This document shows positions 21,085 to 30,222 of a DNA stretch of 39,334 bases, piece after piece. The position numbers and the translations under genes are program-made. The notes under the pieces are model-generated. The model made no database searches. It was not told the origin of the DNA and saw only the letters and a program-made list of their open reading frames with translations. The stretch comes from Magnetococcales bacterium. GTDB taxonomy: Bacteria; Pseudomonadota; Magnetococcia; Magnetococcales; Magnetaquicoccaceae. The first letter of the stretch is position 1. Each line of letters begins with the position of its first letter. The stretch is from positions 1 to 39,334 of the forward strand of contig JADGAB010000004.1 in the NCBI GenBank assembly GCA_015232245.1, in the 5' to 3' direction.

Positions 21085-23946
21085 ATGAAAGAAATCATCC
21101 CGTTCAGAATGGTCAAATCTGGAGACCAGGAGAGAACAACCCATCATGAATTCAGGGGAAAGCGCCTTCTTGAATCATTGCTGGACGGGATGAAAGCGCA
21201 AGGCCTGCAACAGGGCAAGAAACAACAAACCATGCCAGACGGCACGGTGATCAGGGTTTACGCCTTTCCTGGCGAGAACAGGATCCATATCACCGCGCCC
21301 ACCCAGGGGGGCAAGGAGACTTTCACCCCCAGGGCGCAACCGAGCAGACAGGAAACCATGACCCATCCACCGAAAGGGCCAGCAAACGTGACAGTCACAC
21401 CGAAAATTGACCGTCATGATTTCGCGCCTGTCGGAAACGCACCCGTTTATCATGTTTCACCCAAGGCCGTACCGGCGGTCAGGGCCAAACCGGTTGCCGA
21501 CCAACCCGTTGTTCCAGAAACCCCACCTGGAGAACAGGTTGCACCGGAGAAGGCAGCAGCGAGACACGACTTCGCCAGGTTCGTTCCGGTTGAAAAGACG
21601 CCTGCGGTTCGTCTTCCACGGGTCGAGGGGGGAGCCAAACCCCTTGACCCGCCGGCGAGCACACCACCAGCCAAGGATCACAGCTTTCCGGAGTTAAAAC
21701 AGGAGACGTTTGTCCCCGGTGATCCGGCCATACCAGCAGATGCCATTCCCCACGAATTACCTCCCTTGTCGCAGGCGGAAGCAGACATCACCCCCATGGA
21801 GTCTGCTGCCGAAGAGAAGCAAACCAAGGCTGAACCGGGTGAATTTAAGCCTTTTTATGAGGAGATTTACGAGGAAAAGCAATATGTTCTCTATGGATTC
21901 AAAGGTTCAGAATTCTTTGTTGGCAGGCAATTGGGGAAACACTGGAGAAAGGTCAGCGATATCGGCTTTAAACCGCACGATGTCATCCATACGGGGCGCG
22001 GAACCTTCATCGCGATTGAAAACCAGCAAGGGTTCCGGGTGTCTACCGACCGTGGACGCACCTGGGAACCGATGAAGGATTTGACTGCCGATGCGTTTGA
22101 CAACGAACGGAAGCTAACGGGGAAATGGCCCGGTGAGCATTCCCAAGAAGAGAAGATCAACCTTGAAGGGTATCAATTCTCTGCCAGAGTGGCCGTCGTC
22201 TCACCCGGCAGGTTCGTTTTCTTCACCGCCGATACGGGCCTGAAGGCATCAACCGCCACCTGGACAGGCAAACAAGAACCGCTCCCCCAGGGAACACCCG
22301 GGGAGCCAAGACCAGAGCCAAAACCGGTTGAAGTGAAGAAGCGTGAGAGTTCAACCATGGGGTTGCCAAGTGCCATGTTGGCATTGAGAACAAAACAATA
22401 CAGACCTGGCATGGTCCGATCCCCCATCATCAATATTGGAGGTGGAAAACTCGTCAGCTTCTTTTGTGGAATGTCTGAAAGAAATCTGACCAGAACGGTA
22501 CAATCATCTCTTAGAGTCGAAAACGAAGGAAGAGAAGACCTTAAACGAAATGATGATGGTATTTGGGAATCCAAGGATATTGGTAATTTGGAGAATCCGC
22601 AACCGTTCGGTGCTCCAATCGGAATGTTGCCGGATGGTACGAACTGTTACATTCCTCATTCCCGTTTCGGGGTGCATGCATCCTTGGTTGGACTGATTGA
22701 GTACAATTACTCAAGCGGGTTTGACAGATTGCACAAATATGATCATCTGGTGCAATACGTTTCAGGCACATACTGGGGAAACAACATCTACCGTCTTCTT
22801 GATCCAAACTACATGATGGGGATGATGACGGCCTGGGCAACCAGTCAAACCACCAAGTTTATACTCCCCGACATGCCCCTGTATGTGGCTGAAAAACTCG
22901 TCAAACAGGGACCACCCATTGTCACGCATGCCTGGGAAGATTGGGTGGAAACATATACGCGCACAGTATTGTTTGGTGTTTCTGATCTACAGTTATTGCA
23001 CCAGTGGTCCACTTACGTAACCGATGTGCGCAATGGCAATGTGTGCGGTAAGTTTTCAGGTACTATATACGACAATATATGGTATCACGGCATCATCAAC
23101 GCGACTCTTGATTTTTCTTGGAAACCTGAAGAACCCGGGCGACCAGTCAACATGGTGGTAAACGCCGAATTTCTGAAGGCAGATTACACCTGTTACACAA
23201 TGATGAGCAATGACGGAGGGTTGACATGGGTTTCCATTGAAAAAGCCCCCTTTGCCTTTGCTTTATGGTCCGTGGCGCTTGGTGAGAATGTGGTTCTGGT
23301 ATATGGGGTTCGCATTGATTTTTATGCGACCACCGAAGCCAAGGTGGTTTTTGGATTGTGGCGGTCCGATGATGGTCGCAAGTGGGAACTGGTCCTGGAT
23401 GACAAGGATGGCAACTGGTTTCTCAAGCCAACAGATTGGACGGACAGCGCGTGGAATGAATGGGTGGTCCAGATATTTCCAATGATCTCGATAGAAAAAA
23501 CTGACCTTTTCTTGGAATTGGCTGACAGGTTCATCCCGCAAAACGTCATCGTCTCCCTTGGCCGGATTCGCGAACACCACAAAGACAAAGACAAACTGTT
23601 GTGGATGAAACCGCATGAGACGCTGGTGTCCGAGGATCTTGGGAAGACGTTTACCTCAATTGACAATCCCTTCAACTCGGTCGGGAAACCGATTCCTCTG
23701 GGGGACATCCCCTTCAACCTCTCAAGACCATGGGAGGTCAACGGGGCGGCATTGGTCGGAGTATGCGGTGATTGTGATGCCGGCAAAGTGGACAGAGGCG
23801 ATCCGGGAGGGCCAGGCTTTTTCCTGTCCAAAGACAACGGGGAGAGTTGGTCAAGACAAAGCGATACGAAAGGAATTTTCAGCGTTATGCATGCCAACAG
23901 AAAAATTGATCTGGCACTGCCAGAACTTTACAAGGGATTGGTCTAA
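21085..23946 (+). CDS. Large virion protein with Asp-box (sialidase-like) repeats, putative tail spike
   Basis: The product is 953 aa. Residues about 1-260 are Pro/Lys/Glu-rich and probably extended. The rest has five Asp-box-like turns (S-x-D-x-G-x-x-W/F): 'STDRGRTWEP' (about residue 320), 'SNDGGLTWVS' (about 708), 'RSDDGRKWEL' (about 760), 'SEDLGKTFTS' (about 849) and 'SKDNGESWSR' (about 914). Asp boxes mark beta-propellers of sialidase and BNR-type proteins. This suggests a domain that binds or cuts surface glycans. It lies where tail-spike genes lie, between nozzle-region genes and the discoidin-like protein. No full sialidase active site was identified. Confidence 0.65.
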   Translation: MKEIIPFRMVKSGDQERTTHHEFRGKRLLESLLDGMKAQGLQQGKKQQTMPDGTVIRVYAFPGENRIHITAPTQGGKETFTPRAQPSRQETMTHPPKGPANVTVTPKIDRHDFAPVGNAPVYHVSPKAVPAVRAKPVADQPVVPETPPGEQVAPEKAAARHDFARFVPVEKTPAVRLPRVEGGAKPLDPPASTPPAKDHSFPELKQETFVPGDPAIPADAIPHELPPLSQAEADITPMESAAEEKQTKAEPGEFKPFYEEIYEEKQYVLYGFKGSEFFVGRQLGKHWRKVSDIGFKPHDVIHTGRGTFIAIENQQGFRVSTDRGRTWEPMKDLTADAFDNERKLTGKWPGEHSQEEKINLEGYQFSARVAVVSPGRFVFFTADTGLKASTATWTGKQEPLPQGTPGEPRPEPKPVEVKKRESSTMGLPSAMLALRTKQYRPGMVRSPIINIGGGKLVSFFCGMSERNLTRTVQSSLRVENEGREDLKRNDDGIWESKDIGNLENPQPFGAPIGMLPDGTNCYIPHSRFGVHASLVGLIEYNYSSGFDRLHKYDHLVQYVSGTYWGNNIYRLLDPNYMMGMMTAWATSQTTKFILPDMPLYVAEKLVKQGPPIVTHAWEDWVETYTRTVLFGVSDLQLLHQWSTYVTDVRNGNVCGKFSGTIYDNIWYHGIINATLDFSWKPEEPGRPVNMVVNAEFLKADYTCYTMMSNDGGLTWVSIEKAPFAFALWSVALGENVVLVYGVRIDFYATTEAKVVFGLWRSDDGRKWELVLDDKDGNWFLKPTDWTDSAWNEWVVQIFPMISIEKTDLFLELADRFIPQNVIVSLGRIREHHKDKDKLLWMKPHETLVSEDLGKTFTSIDNPFNSVGKPIPLGDIPFNLSRPWEVNGAALVGVCGDCDAGKVDRGDPGGPGFFLSKDNGESWSRQSDTKGIFSVMHANRKIDLALPELYKGLV

Positions 23947-23948
23947 CC

Positions 23949-26879
23949 ATGGCGAACCACCGTTACTGGAGATTGTATATCACATCAACCAATCATGCGG
24001 ATGGTGTGTCGTTAAAGATCAATAAAATAGCATTTGCAGTATTTAACGATTTTTTTATATACGATCCTCAAAATATTAATGTTTCCCCTAGCAATGAATT
24101 TAATAATGTGTTTTCAATGCAAAATTATTCAGGGCTATGGTTTGCAGACTCTGCAGAAAAATGGGTTTCTTATGATTTTATATACGCTGTTGATGTTATA
24201 GAAATTGATATTCGTTGCATGGATGAAGGATTCACTCCTAGAAATCTTGAACTGCAATTCTCAGATGACACCATCACATGGGAGAAAAAATTTTCATGGT
24301 TTGACCAACTTCCAACAATGCAATGGAACTTTTTCAGAGAACAAGAAAGCAATGAATTTACTGGATGTCGTTATTGGAAACTTAGAATACACACAACCAA
24401 TAGTCAAGATTTCGTCTCTGCGACCATAAGAGAAATAGAATTCAGAGGAAGTATTGGTGGTGAAGATCTGACATCAAGCAATATTAACGCTGTAACGAAC
24501 TATCCAAGCAACCAGACTGAAAATATTTTCAATAACAATACTGGCGATTATTGGTATGCTGACACCATGCCAAGATGGGTTGTCTATGATTTTGGGGTTG
24601 ATAACAATTCTGTGAAAGTGATTGTCAGAGAGGTTGCTATTTATTGTATCGATAACAACACCCCAAAAGATTTCACGTTATATTGCTCAAACGATGGGTA
24701 TTCTTGGGTTGATGCAATCGACTGGAGGGAAACAACCGACTATACATACGGGTTCAACGCTTTCAATAAAAACAACGCAGTATGGTACCATCATAATATT
24801 TACGGTACCTCACAATTCTATTCTATTGTTGATGATGCGTGCAATACATCGGAGAGCTTAACCGGGAAGATGATTGCCGGAGAATCCCTCGAAGGCGTCG
24901 TTTCCTGCACGTCTGCGCTTGATAACGCTGTCGCCATCTTGAGAGAAGCGGCAGACGGCATGAACGTCTCCGAATCTCCTGCAAGCCAAAGATTCCTGGC
25001 CATCGCCATCAACGAATTGCAGTTCCTGTCCGGGATGCTCGACCCGCAAAGCATCATCTCCCAGACCGCAACGGAAGGGGCGACCTTGGACGGGGTTGTC
25101 ATTTCCTGGCTACAGATTTTGCGGGAAGCCATGGACGGGTTGAGCGTCAGCGATACCAGCCAAGGCATGCTCTCTTTCGTTCTCAGCGAACTGCAAATCC
25201 TGGCAACCACCCTGGAACAGCAAAGGAGACTCTCCCATACCGTAACCGGTGGAATCGTCATGGCCGGGACTGCCGGTTCGTGGATGCGGATTCTGCGGGA
25301 TGCCGTGGCCGGGATGAGCGTCGCGGACGACAGCCAATCCAGGTTGTCTTTCGCCATCCAGGAATTGCAAACCTTCGTGGGCACCTGCGAACAGCAAGGC
25401 AGACTCGCCAATGCCGTAACCGGTGGAATGGCCTTGTCCGGAAACGTGCTGATTGGTTCGGCCCTTCTTCACATCAAGGAGGTCATGGACGGGTTGAGCC
25501 TGGAGGATGCCTCCCGTTCATGGTTGTCGTTTGTCGTGGCCGAACTGGAAGGAATCCAGGAGAGTTTGAATGCTCTCGGCAAATGCTCTCCCATGGTGAC
25601 AGGCGATGTGTCTTTCTCTGCCGTGTCCACGTCCGTGTTTCGTGTTTTGAGGACAGTGCTTGATTCGGCAACACTGGATGATGCAAGCCGATGCGCGTTG
25701 GCGCTTGCAATTGCTGAACTGCAAAACAGCGATGCCTCTGTGGCATCGATGGCAAGAAAGTCCAATCTCGTCACCGGGACGTTGAACCTGAAAGGAACCG
25801 TCTCCCTGGCGGCAGGACTGCTGCTGGCCGTGGCGGAAAGCGTGATACTGACCGATTCCACAGCGATTCAGGCCCCACGCATGGTCCTGGTGCTGGATCG
25901 ATTTGGCATATTGGATTCCAACAGAGCCAACCTGATGGCCAACACCACCGTAACCAGTGGAATGTCATCGTCCGAAGCGGTACGGGTGGCCATGTACGCC
26001 TTTTCCCAGGATGCGGCAACCTGGACCTCTTCCTGTGATGAAATCAGGCTGAAGGCTCTGCTGGTCGCCGAATCCCTGGTTCTCTCCGGGGCTGTCGGGT
26101 CACTGCTGCATGCCCGGATCATCGTTGCCGCAGCACTCACCCTGCAAGATGCCACAATCGGTCATAGAGGGTTTCATGATCAGGCGATAGAGAACATCGT
26201 TCTCAGCGAGGCGTTGTTGCGACTCTGGGTGCATCATGCCACCGCCCTGGACACCATGCTGTTGGCCGATTCCGTGGCAAAAACAGCCCGACTCCAGATT
26301 GCCTTGCAGGATGAATTCAGGTTCCAAGACACGGTTTCTCCTGGAGCGGTATTCAAAGAACTCATGGCGGACGGGGTAAAGATCTTCCTCACATTCAGCC
26401 ATGACGATGACGCCGTTTATTCCGGTTTCGTGCTCAATACCAAAAATTTAGCGGTCAGTGAGTACGCCAACTTCAGGTTCAATTCCATCACTACATGGAA
26501 TGGTCTGGTTTGCATGGCAAATTCATCTGGAATTTTCTTCATGTCCGATAACAACGATGATGACGGACTGAAAATCCAAAGCATGATCAGAACCGGCCTG
26601 ATGGACTTTGGATCTGATCATCTCAAGCGGATTCAAGAGGCGTTTATCGGAATCCGTGGCAACGGACAAATGATCCTCAAGACCATCACCGGAGATGCAA
26701 AAGAAAATTGGTATGATTTAAGGGTGTTACGGTCAAATCCCGGGAAAAACAGAATCAAGTTGGGTCGCGGGGTATCTTCGCTATTCTGGCAATTTGAACT
26801 TCAAAACACAGGAGGGGAGACGTTTGAGATGAAAGAGCTGACATTGTACCCGGTGGCACTTTCGAGGAGGGAACGATAA
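23949..26879 (+). CDS. Virion protein with two discoidin-like domains and a helical repeat stalk
   Basis: The product is 976 aa. Residues 1-139 and 140-280 are two related beta-sandwich-like domains, each opening with a YW(R/K)L strand ('YWRLYITSTN' and 'YWKLRIHTTN'). They resemble F5/8 type C (discoidin) modules, which bind sugars. Residues about 325-800 contain six or more repeats of about 55-60 aa ('LREAMDGLSVSDTSQGMLSF', then 'ELQILATTLEQQ', then a 'VTGG' turn). The C-terminal part (about 815-976), with 'IRTGLMDFGSDHLKRIQEAF' and 'LGRGVSSLFWQFELQNTGG', is a conserved phage virion domain. The first 900 bases are strikingly AT-rich. A host-glycan-binding tail component is likely. Confidence 0.65.
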   Translation: MANHRYWRLYITSTNHADGVSLKINKIAFAVFNDFFIYDPQNINVSPSNEFNNVFSMQNYSGLWFADSAEKWVSYDFIYAVDVIEIDIRCMDEGFTPRNLELQFSDDTITWEKKFSWFDQLPTMQWNFFREQESNEFTGCRYWKLRIHTTNSQDFVSATIREIEFRGSIGGEDLTSSNINAVTNYPSNQTENIFNNNTGDYWYADTMPRWVVYDFGVDNNSVKVIVREVAIYCIDNNTPKDFTLYCSNDGYSWVDAIDWRETTDYTYGFNAFNKNNAVWYHHNIYGTSQFYSIVDDACNTSESLTGKMIAGESLEGVVSCTSALDNAVAILREAADGMNVSESPASQRFLAIAINELQFLSGMLDPQSIISQTATEGATLDGVVISWLQILREAMDGLSVSDTSQGMLSFVLSELQILATTLEQQRRLSHTVTGGIVMAGTAGSWMRILRDAVAGMSVADDSQSRLSFAIQELQTFVGTCEQQGRLANAVTGGMALSGNVLIGSALLHIKEVMDGLSLEDASRSWLSFVVAELEGIQESLNALGKCSPMVTGDVSFSAVSTSVFRVLRTVLDSATLDDASRCALALAIAELQNSDASVASMARKSNLVTGTLNLKGTVSLAAGLLLAVAESVILTDSTAIQAPRMVLVLDRFGILDSNRANLMANTTVTSGMSSSEAVRVAMYAFSQDAATWTSSCDEIRLKALLVAESLVLSGAVGSLLHARIIVAAALTLQDATIGHRGFHDQAIENIVLSEALLRLWVHHATALDTMLLADSVAKTARLQIALQDEFRFQDTVSPGAVFKELMADGVKIFLTFSHDDDAVYSGFVLNTKNLAVSEYANFRFNSITTWNGLVCMANSSGIFFMSDNNDDDGLKIQSMIRTGLMDFGSDHLKRIQEAFIGIRGNGQMILKTITGDAKENWYDLRVLRSNPGKNRIKLGRGVSSLFWQFELQNTGGETFEMKELTLYPVALSRRER
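24920..26350 (+). repeat. Protein-level repeats, about 55-60 residues each
   Basis: Repeated units run from an 'LREA(A/M)DG(M/L)xVS' helix through an '(A/L)xxELQ' helix to a 'TGG(x)xLxG' turn. The first four copies are clear and two more diverge toward the C terminus. They are related at protein level but clearly diverged in DNA, so the duplications are old. Confidence 0.6.
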
Positions 26880-29800
26880 TGGGATCAGGAGGAGCAGGTC
26901 AAGTACCTTATGACGCGAATGCCGCACCGGCACCATTTGAAGCGCATGCAGATCCTCCACAGCCTGTCAAAGCTGAACCGGCCCCATTCGACGCCTTTGC
27001 CGCACCGGCCCCATTCGACGCCTTTGCTGCACCGGCTCCATTCAATGCGCAAGCTGCACCGGCTCCATTCAATGCGCAAGCTGCACCGGCTCCGTTCAAT
27101 GCGCAAGCTGCACCGGCTCCGTTCAATGCGCAAGCTGCACCGGCTCCGTTCAACGCGCTTGCTGCACCGGCTCCGTTCAACGCGCTTGCTGCACCGGCTC
27201 CGTTCAATGCGCAAGCTGCACCGGCTCCGTTCAATGCGCAAGCTGCACCGGCTCCGTTCGCTGCACATGCTGCACCGGCTCCGTTCAACGCGATTGCCGA
27301 AGCGGCCCCATGGACAGCGCCACCGCCCTGGACCGACAAAGCCGACCCGGCCCCTTGGCAGGAGAGTTCAACACCTGCGCCCTGGTGCAACCCGGCGGAA
27401 CCGCCGCCTTGGATCGATGCTGTCAGCGTGGCCCCGGCTGCCAGCGCTTCCAGGTTGGCACGCCCCCCCAGATCCAATCCCTACGACATTCCCGGGAGCA
27501 TCACCGCCGCGCATTCCAAGGCGGCAGCCACGGCAGACGTCGCCGTTGCCAATGCGATTATGTTTGCCAACAAGCTGTCCGAGGTGGCCACCAACATTGC
27601 CGATTTGTCTCAGGAAAAGCTCACACCCAGAGACAAAGGTCGCATGCCGACCCGAACGACAACCATTCAACCACCCACCCCGATTGTCCTGGATGAACCC
27701 CAACTGAACCAGCCAGCCGGGGTCATCCTGAAACCACTGACAGAATTTCCTATCCAGGACACGTCGCCAACCATCGCGGATATTGCCGCGCCAACCCCTT
27801 TTGACGGGGCCTTTCCGGTCAATACGAGTGTCCTCCCCGAGCCAAGAGAGGTCGCGATTCCAACGGAAAGACCACCCTCCGCGCCGATTCTCCCGGAGAT
27901 CACCATTCCCGATCTGCCAGATCTGGACCTGGCCGTGTTCGATGTGGCGGCACCGGTCAGCCCGGTCATGCGGGAGGTGGTGTTCGATGATTCCGTCATC
28001 CAACCCGTGCGCCCGATGCCGGTATTCGACTTCACCGCCATGGAACGGCTTTACCAGAAAACCTCCACCTTGTCCGATGCCATTTTCAACGGGGACAGAA
28101 CCACCGTATTCCGCATTTTTCCCCACATCAACGACGCCGTTTTGCGGGTGGCCCTTGATCGGGAAGCGGGGAACGACCTGAATGGCGAATATGCCATTCT
28201 GAACGGCTTTGCGCAGCGAGGTTTCGCCCGGCCACCGGGTGCCGCATTGAAACAATTGAGAAGGGCCAGGGAAGCCAGAGAGGCGCGGAACTCGGAGGCG
28301 ATCCGGGCCATGATGGTCCAGGAGATCACCCAGGAGCGGGAAGAGATCCGATGGGTTACGGAAATGGTCTCGTCCACCACGAAGGAGCTGCTTGGGTTTG
28401 AAAGCCTGTTGTTTGAAAGGGCGGTCAATTTCCAAAAACAGATGCTCGACCTGGGGATCACCTTCTTTGGGTATCAGAAAGACCAATTCCTGACCAGGCT
28501 TTCCGAGCATGAAGCCCATCGGAAGGATGCCCGTGAAAAAATCGAGATGCAATTGTTGACCCTGGAAAAAAGCAAACTCGATCTGGAGTTCGCAAGAGCC
28601 AGGGGGACGTTGCAGGAACTTGCCCTGAAGAAATATGAATCTGAAATCAAGGGGGCGGAGAGCGCCTATCAACTGTATCAGAGCCAACTGGATGGCGAGA
28701 AAACCAGAATCAGCATGGGGCAATTACAACTGGAGGCCTTTGGCAAGGAGATCCAGGCTTACGAAGCGGCTGTCCATGCGAAAAGCATGGAATACGACGC
28801 CTACGCAAAACGATGGTCCGGGGAAGGAATCAAAATCGATGCTTTCGCCAAGTCCGCCGAAGCGTTCAGATCCCGTGTCGAAGCCTTTACAGGCATCAGG
28901 GATGGGGAGATCAAACAACAGGGCCTGCTCAACGAGAATTACAGAAGCAACCTGGAAGCGTTCAAAATCGCTTCCGAGATGAAGAATGCGCAAGCGGAAA
29001 AAAGGCTGGCTCTGTTTGATAACCAAATCAAACTTTTTTCAGCACAGGTCGCAGGCCAGGAAGCTTTGGGGAAACTGGAAGTGGACGAATACCGGATCGA
29101 TGCCGGCATCCTGGAAAAAGAGATCGAGCATGATATCGAAATACTGAAAAACAAAGCCGCCATTGCGCAGCAGTCCGCAAATGTCATGCTGGAATCGTCA
29201 AGGCATTTGTCAGGAGTGTTCTCCCAGGTTGCGGCCTCGTCTCTGTCTGTCGTGAATTACAACGGCTCCATGTCAGCCTCCGACTCAACCTCCGAATCCT
29301 ACGGTTTCAACGAGTCCAATTCCTCATCCACGTCGGATTCCACCAGCAACAGCGCCTCCAATTCCACCAGCAACTCGACAAACAACAGCACCTCAAACAG
29401 TGCCAGCAATGTCTCCTCGAATTCGGCATCCAATTCCGCCAGCAACAGTTCATCGAACGGAGCATCCAACTCGGCCAGCAATGCGGCTTCCAATGCGACG
29501 TCAAATTCGGCCAGCAATTCGGCTTCCAACAGCGCGTCCAATTCGGCCAGCAATAGCGCCAGCAATTCGGCCAGCAATAGCGCCTCCAACAGCGCCTCCA
29601 ACTCGGCCTCGAATTCGGCCAGCAACAGCGCGTCCAACTCGGCCAGCAATAGCGCCAGCAACAGCGCATCCAACAGCGCCTCCAACTCGGCCAGCAATAG
29701 CGCCTCCAACAGCGCGTCCAATTCGGCCTCGAATTCGGCTTCCAACAGCGCGTCCAACTCGGCCAGCAATAGCGCCAGCAACTCGGCCAGCAATAGCGCC

Positions 29801-30208
29801 AGCAACTCGGCCAGCAATAGCGCCTCCAACAGCGCCTCGAATTCGGCTTCCAACTCGGCCAGCAATGTGGCCTCCAACAGCGCCTCGAATACGGCCAGCA
29901 ACAGCGCCAGCAATGTGGCCTCCAACAGCGCATCCAACTCGGCTTCCAACTCGGCCAGCAATGTGGCCTCCAACAGCGCCTCGAATACGGCCAGCAATTC
30001 GGCCTCCAACTCGGCCAGCAATTCGGCCTCCAACAGTGCGTCCAACAGCGCGTCCAACTCGGCCAGCAATGTTGCTTCCAACAGTGCGACGAACTCGGCT
30101 TCCAACAACTCTTCCAACTCGGCAGTCAACAGTTCATCGAACAATGCAAGCAACACTTCAAGCAATTCATGGACTGAGACTCATTATTATGACAATTCCG
30201 CAGGTTAA
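26879..30208 (+). CDS. 1109-aa coiled-coil virion protein with two repeat arrays
   Basis: Translation is coupled to the gene upstream (TAATG), with GAGGAGGGA ahead. Residues about 14-145 are tandem 9-mers of the type AAPAPFNAQ, then PAPW variants. Residues about 240-390 are Pro/Val-rich. Residues about 430-780 form a long charged coiled coil ('KIEMQLLTLEKSKLDLEFAR', 'AHRKDAREKIE'). Residues about 820-1097 are almost entirely Ser-Ala-Ser-Asn tetrapeptides, closed by 'NSWTETHYYDNSAG'. I recognise no enzyme. It lies between tail-fibre-like genes and the polyvalent gene. A long structural fibre, tail tube component or ejected virion protein are the main options. Confidence 0.7.
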   Translation: MGSGGAGQVPYDANAAPAPFEAHADPPQPVKAEPAPFDAFAAPAPFDAFAAPAPFNAQAAPAPFNAQAAPAPFNAQAAPAPFNAQAAPAPFNALAAPAPFNALAAPAPFNAQAAPAPFNAQAAPAPFAAHAAPAPFNAIAEAAPWTAPPPWTDKADPAPWQESSTPAPWCNPAEPPPWIDAVSVAPAASASRLARPPRSNPYDIPGSITAAHSKAAATADVAVANAIMFANKLSEVATNIADLSQEKLTPRDKGRMPTRTTTIQPPTPIVLDEPQLNQPAGVILKPLTEFPIQDTSPTIADIAAPTPFDGAFPVNTSVLPEPREVAIPTERPPSAPILPEITIPDLPDLDLAVFDVAAPVSPVMREVVFDDSVIQPVRPMPVFDFTAMERLYQKTSTLSDAIFNGDRTTVFRIFPHINDAVLRVALDREAGNDLNGEYAILNGFAQRGFARPPGAALKQLRRAREAREARNSEAIRAMMVQEITQEREEIRWVTEMVSSTTKELLGFESLLFERAVNFQKQMLDLGITFFGYQKDQFLTRLSEHEAHRKDAREKIEMQLLTLEKSKLDLEFARARGTLQELALKKYESEIKGAESAYQLYQSQLDGEKTRISMGQLQLEAFGKEIQAYEAAVHAKSMEYDAYAKRWSGEGIKIDAFAKSAEAFRSRVEAFTGIRDGEIKQQGLLNENYRSNLEAFKIASEMKNAQAEKRLALFDNQIKLFSAQVAGQEALGKLEVDEYRIDAGILEKEIEHDIEILKNKAAIAQQSANVMLESSRHLSGVFSQVAASSLSVVNYNGSMSASDSTSESYGFNESNSSSTSDSTSNSASNSTSNSTNNSTSNSASNVSSNSASNSASNSSSNGASNSASNAASNATSNSASNSASNSASNSASNSASNSASNSASNSASNSASNSASNSASNSASNSASNSASNSASNSASNSASNSASNSASNSASNSASNSASNSASNSASNSASNSASNSASNSASNSASNSASNVASNSASNTASNSASNVASNSASNSASNSASNVASNSASNTASNSASNSASNSASNSASNSASNSASNVASNSATNSASNNSSNSAVNSSSNNASNTSSNSWTETHYYDNSAG
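26919..27315 (+). repeat. 27-bp tandem repeats encoding APAPFNAQ-type 9-mers
   Basis: About 12 units of GCTGCACCGGCTCCGTTCAA-type DNA (27 bp, 9 codons), varying at the last residue (Gln, Leu, Phe, His, Ile). Several neighbouring copies are nearly identical at DNA level, so expansion was recent or is still active. Confidence 0.85.
29341..30168 (+). repeat. 12-bp tandem array encoding about 69 Ser-Ala-Ser-Asn units
   Basis: The unit is a 12-bp coding repeat (for example GCCAGCAATAGC, GCCTCCAACAGC, GCGTCCAACTCG). Serine is written as AGC, TCC or TCG and asparagine as AAC or AAT in many combinations, while the peptide stays almost constant. Because the unit is a multiple of three and has no stop in any frame, spurious ORFs appear on both strands. 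Confidence 0.9.
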
Positions 30209-30222
30209 TACGGGGTGTTGCA

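Noticed and set aside
26919-27315. CRISPR-like array
   Set aside because: The repeats are directly tandem, in frame, with no unique spacers. The same holds for the arrays at 29341-30168 and 31701-31880.
29299-30165. A 288-aa minus-strand ORF rich in Leu-Leu-Glu-Ala, resembling a leucine-rich helical protein
   Set aside because: It is the exact antisense of the 12-bp SASN array; the repeat has no stop in any frame, so all frames appear open. There is no separate RBS and the plus-strand frame is continuous with a real gene.
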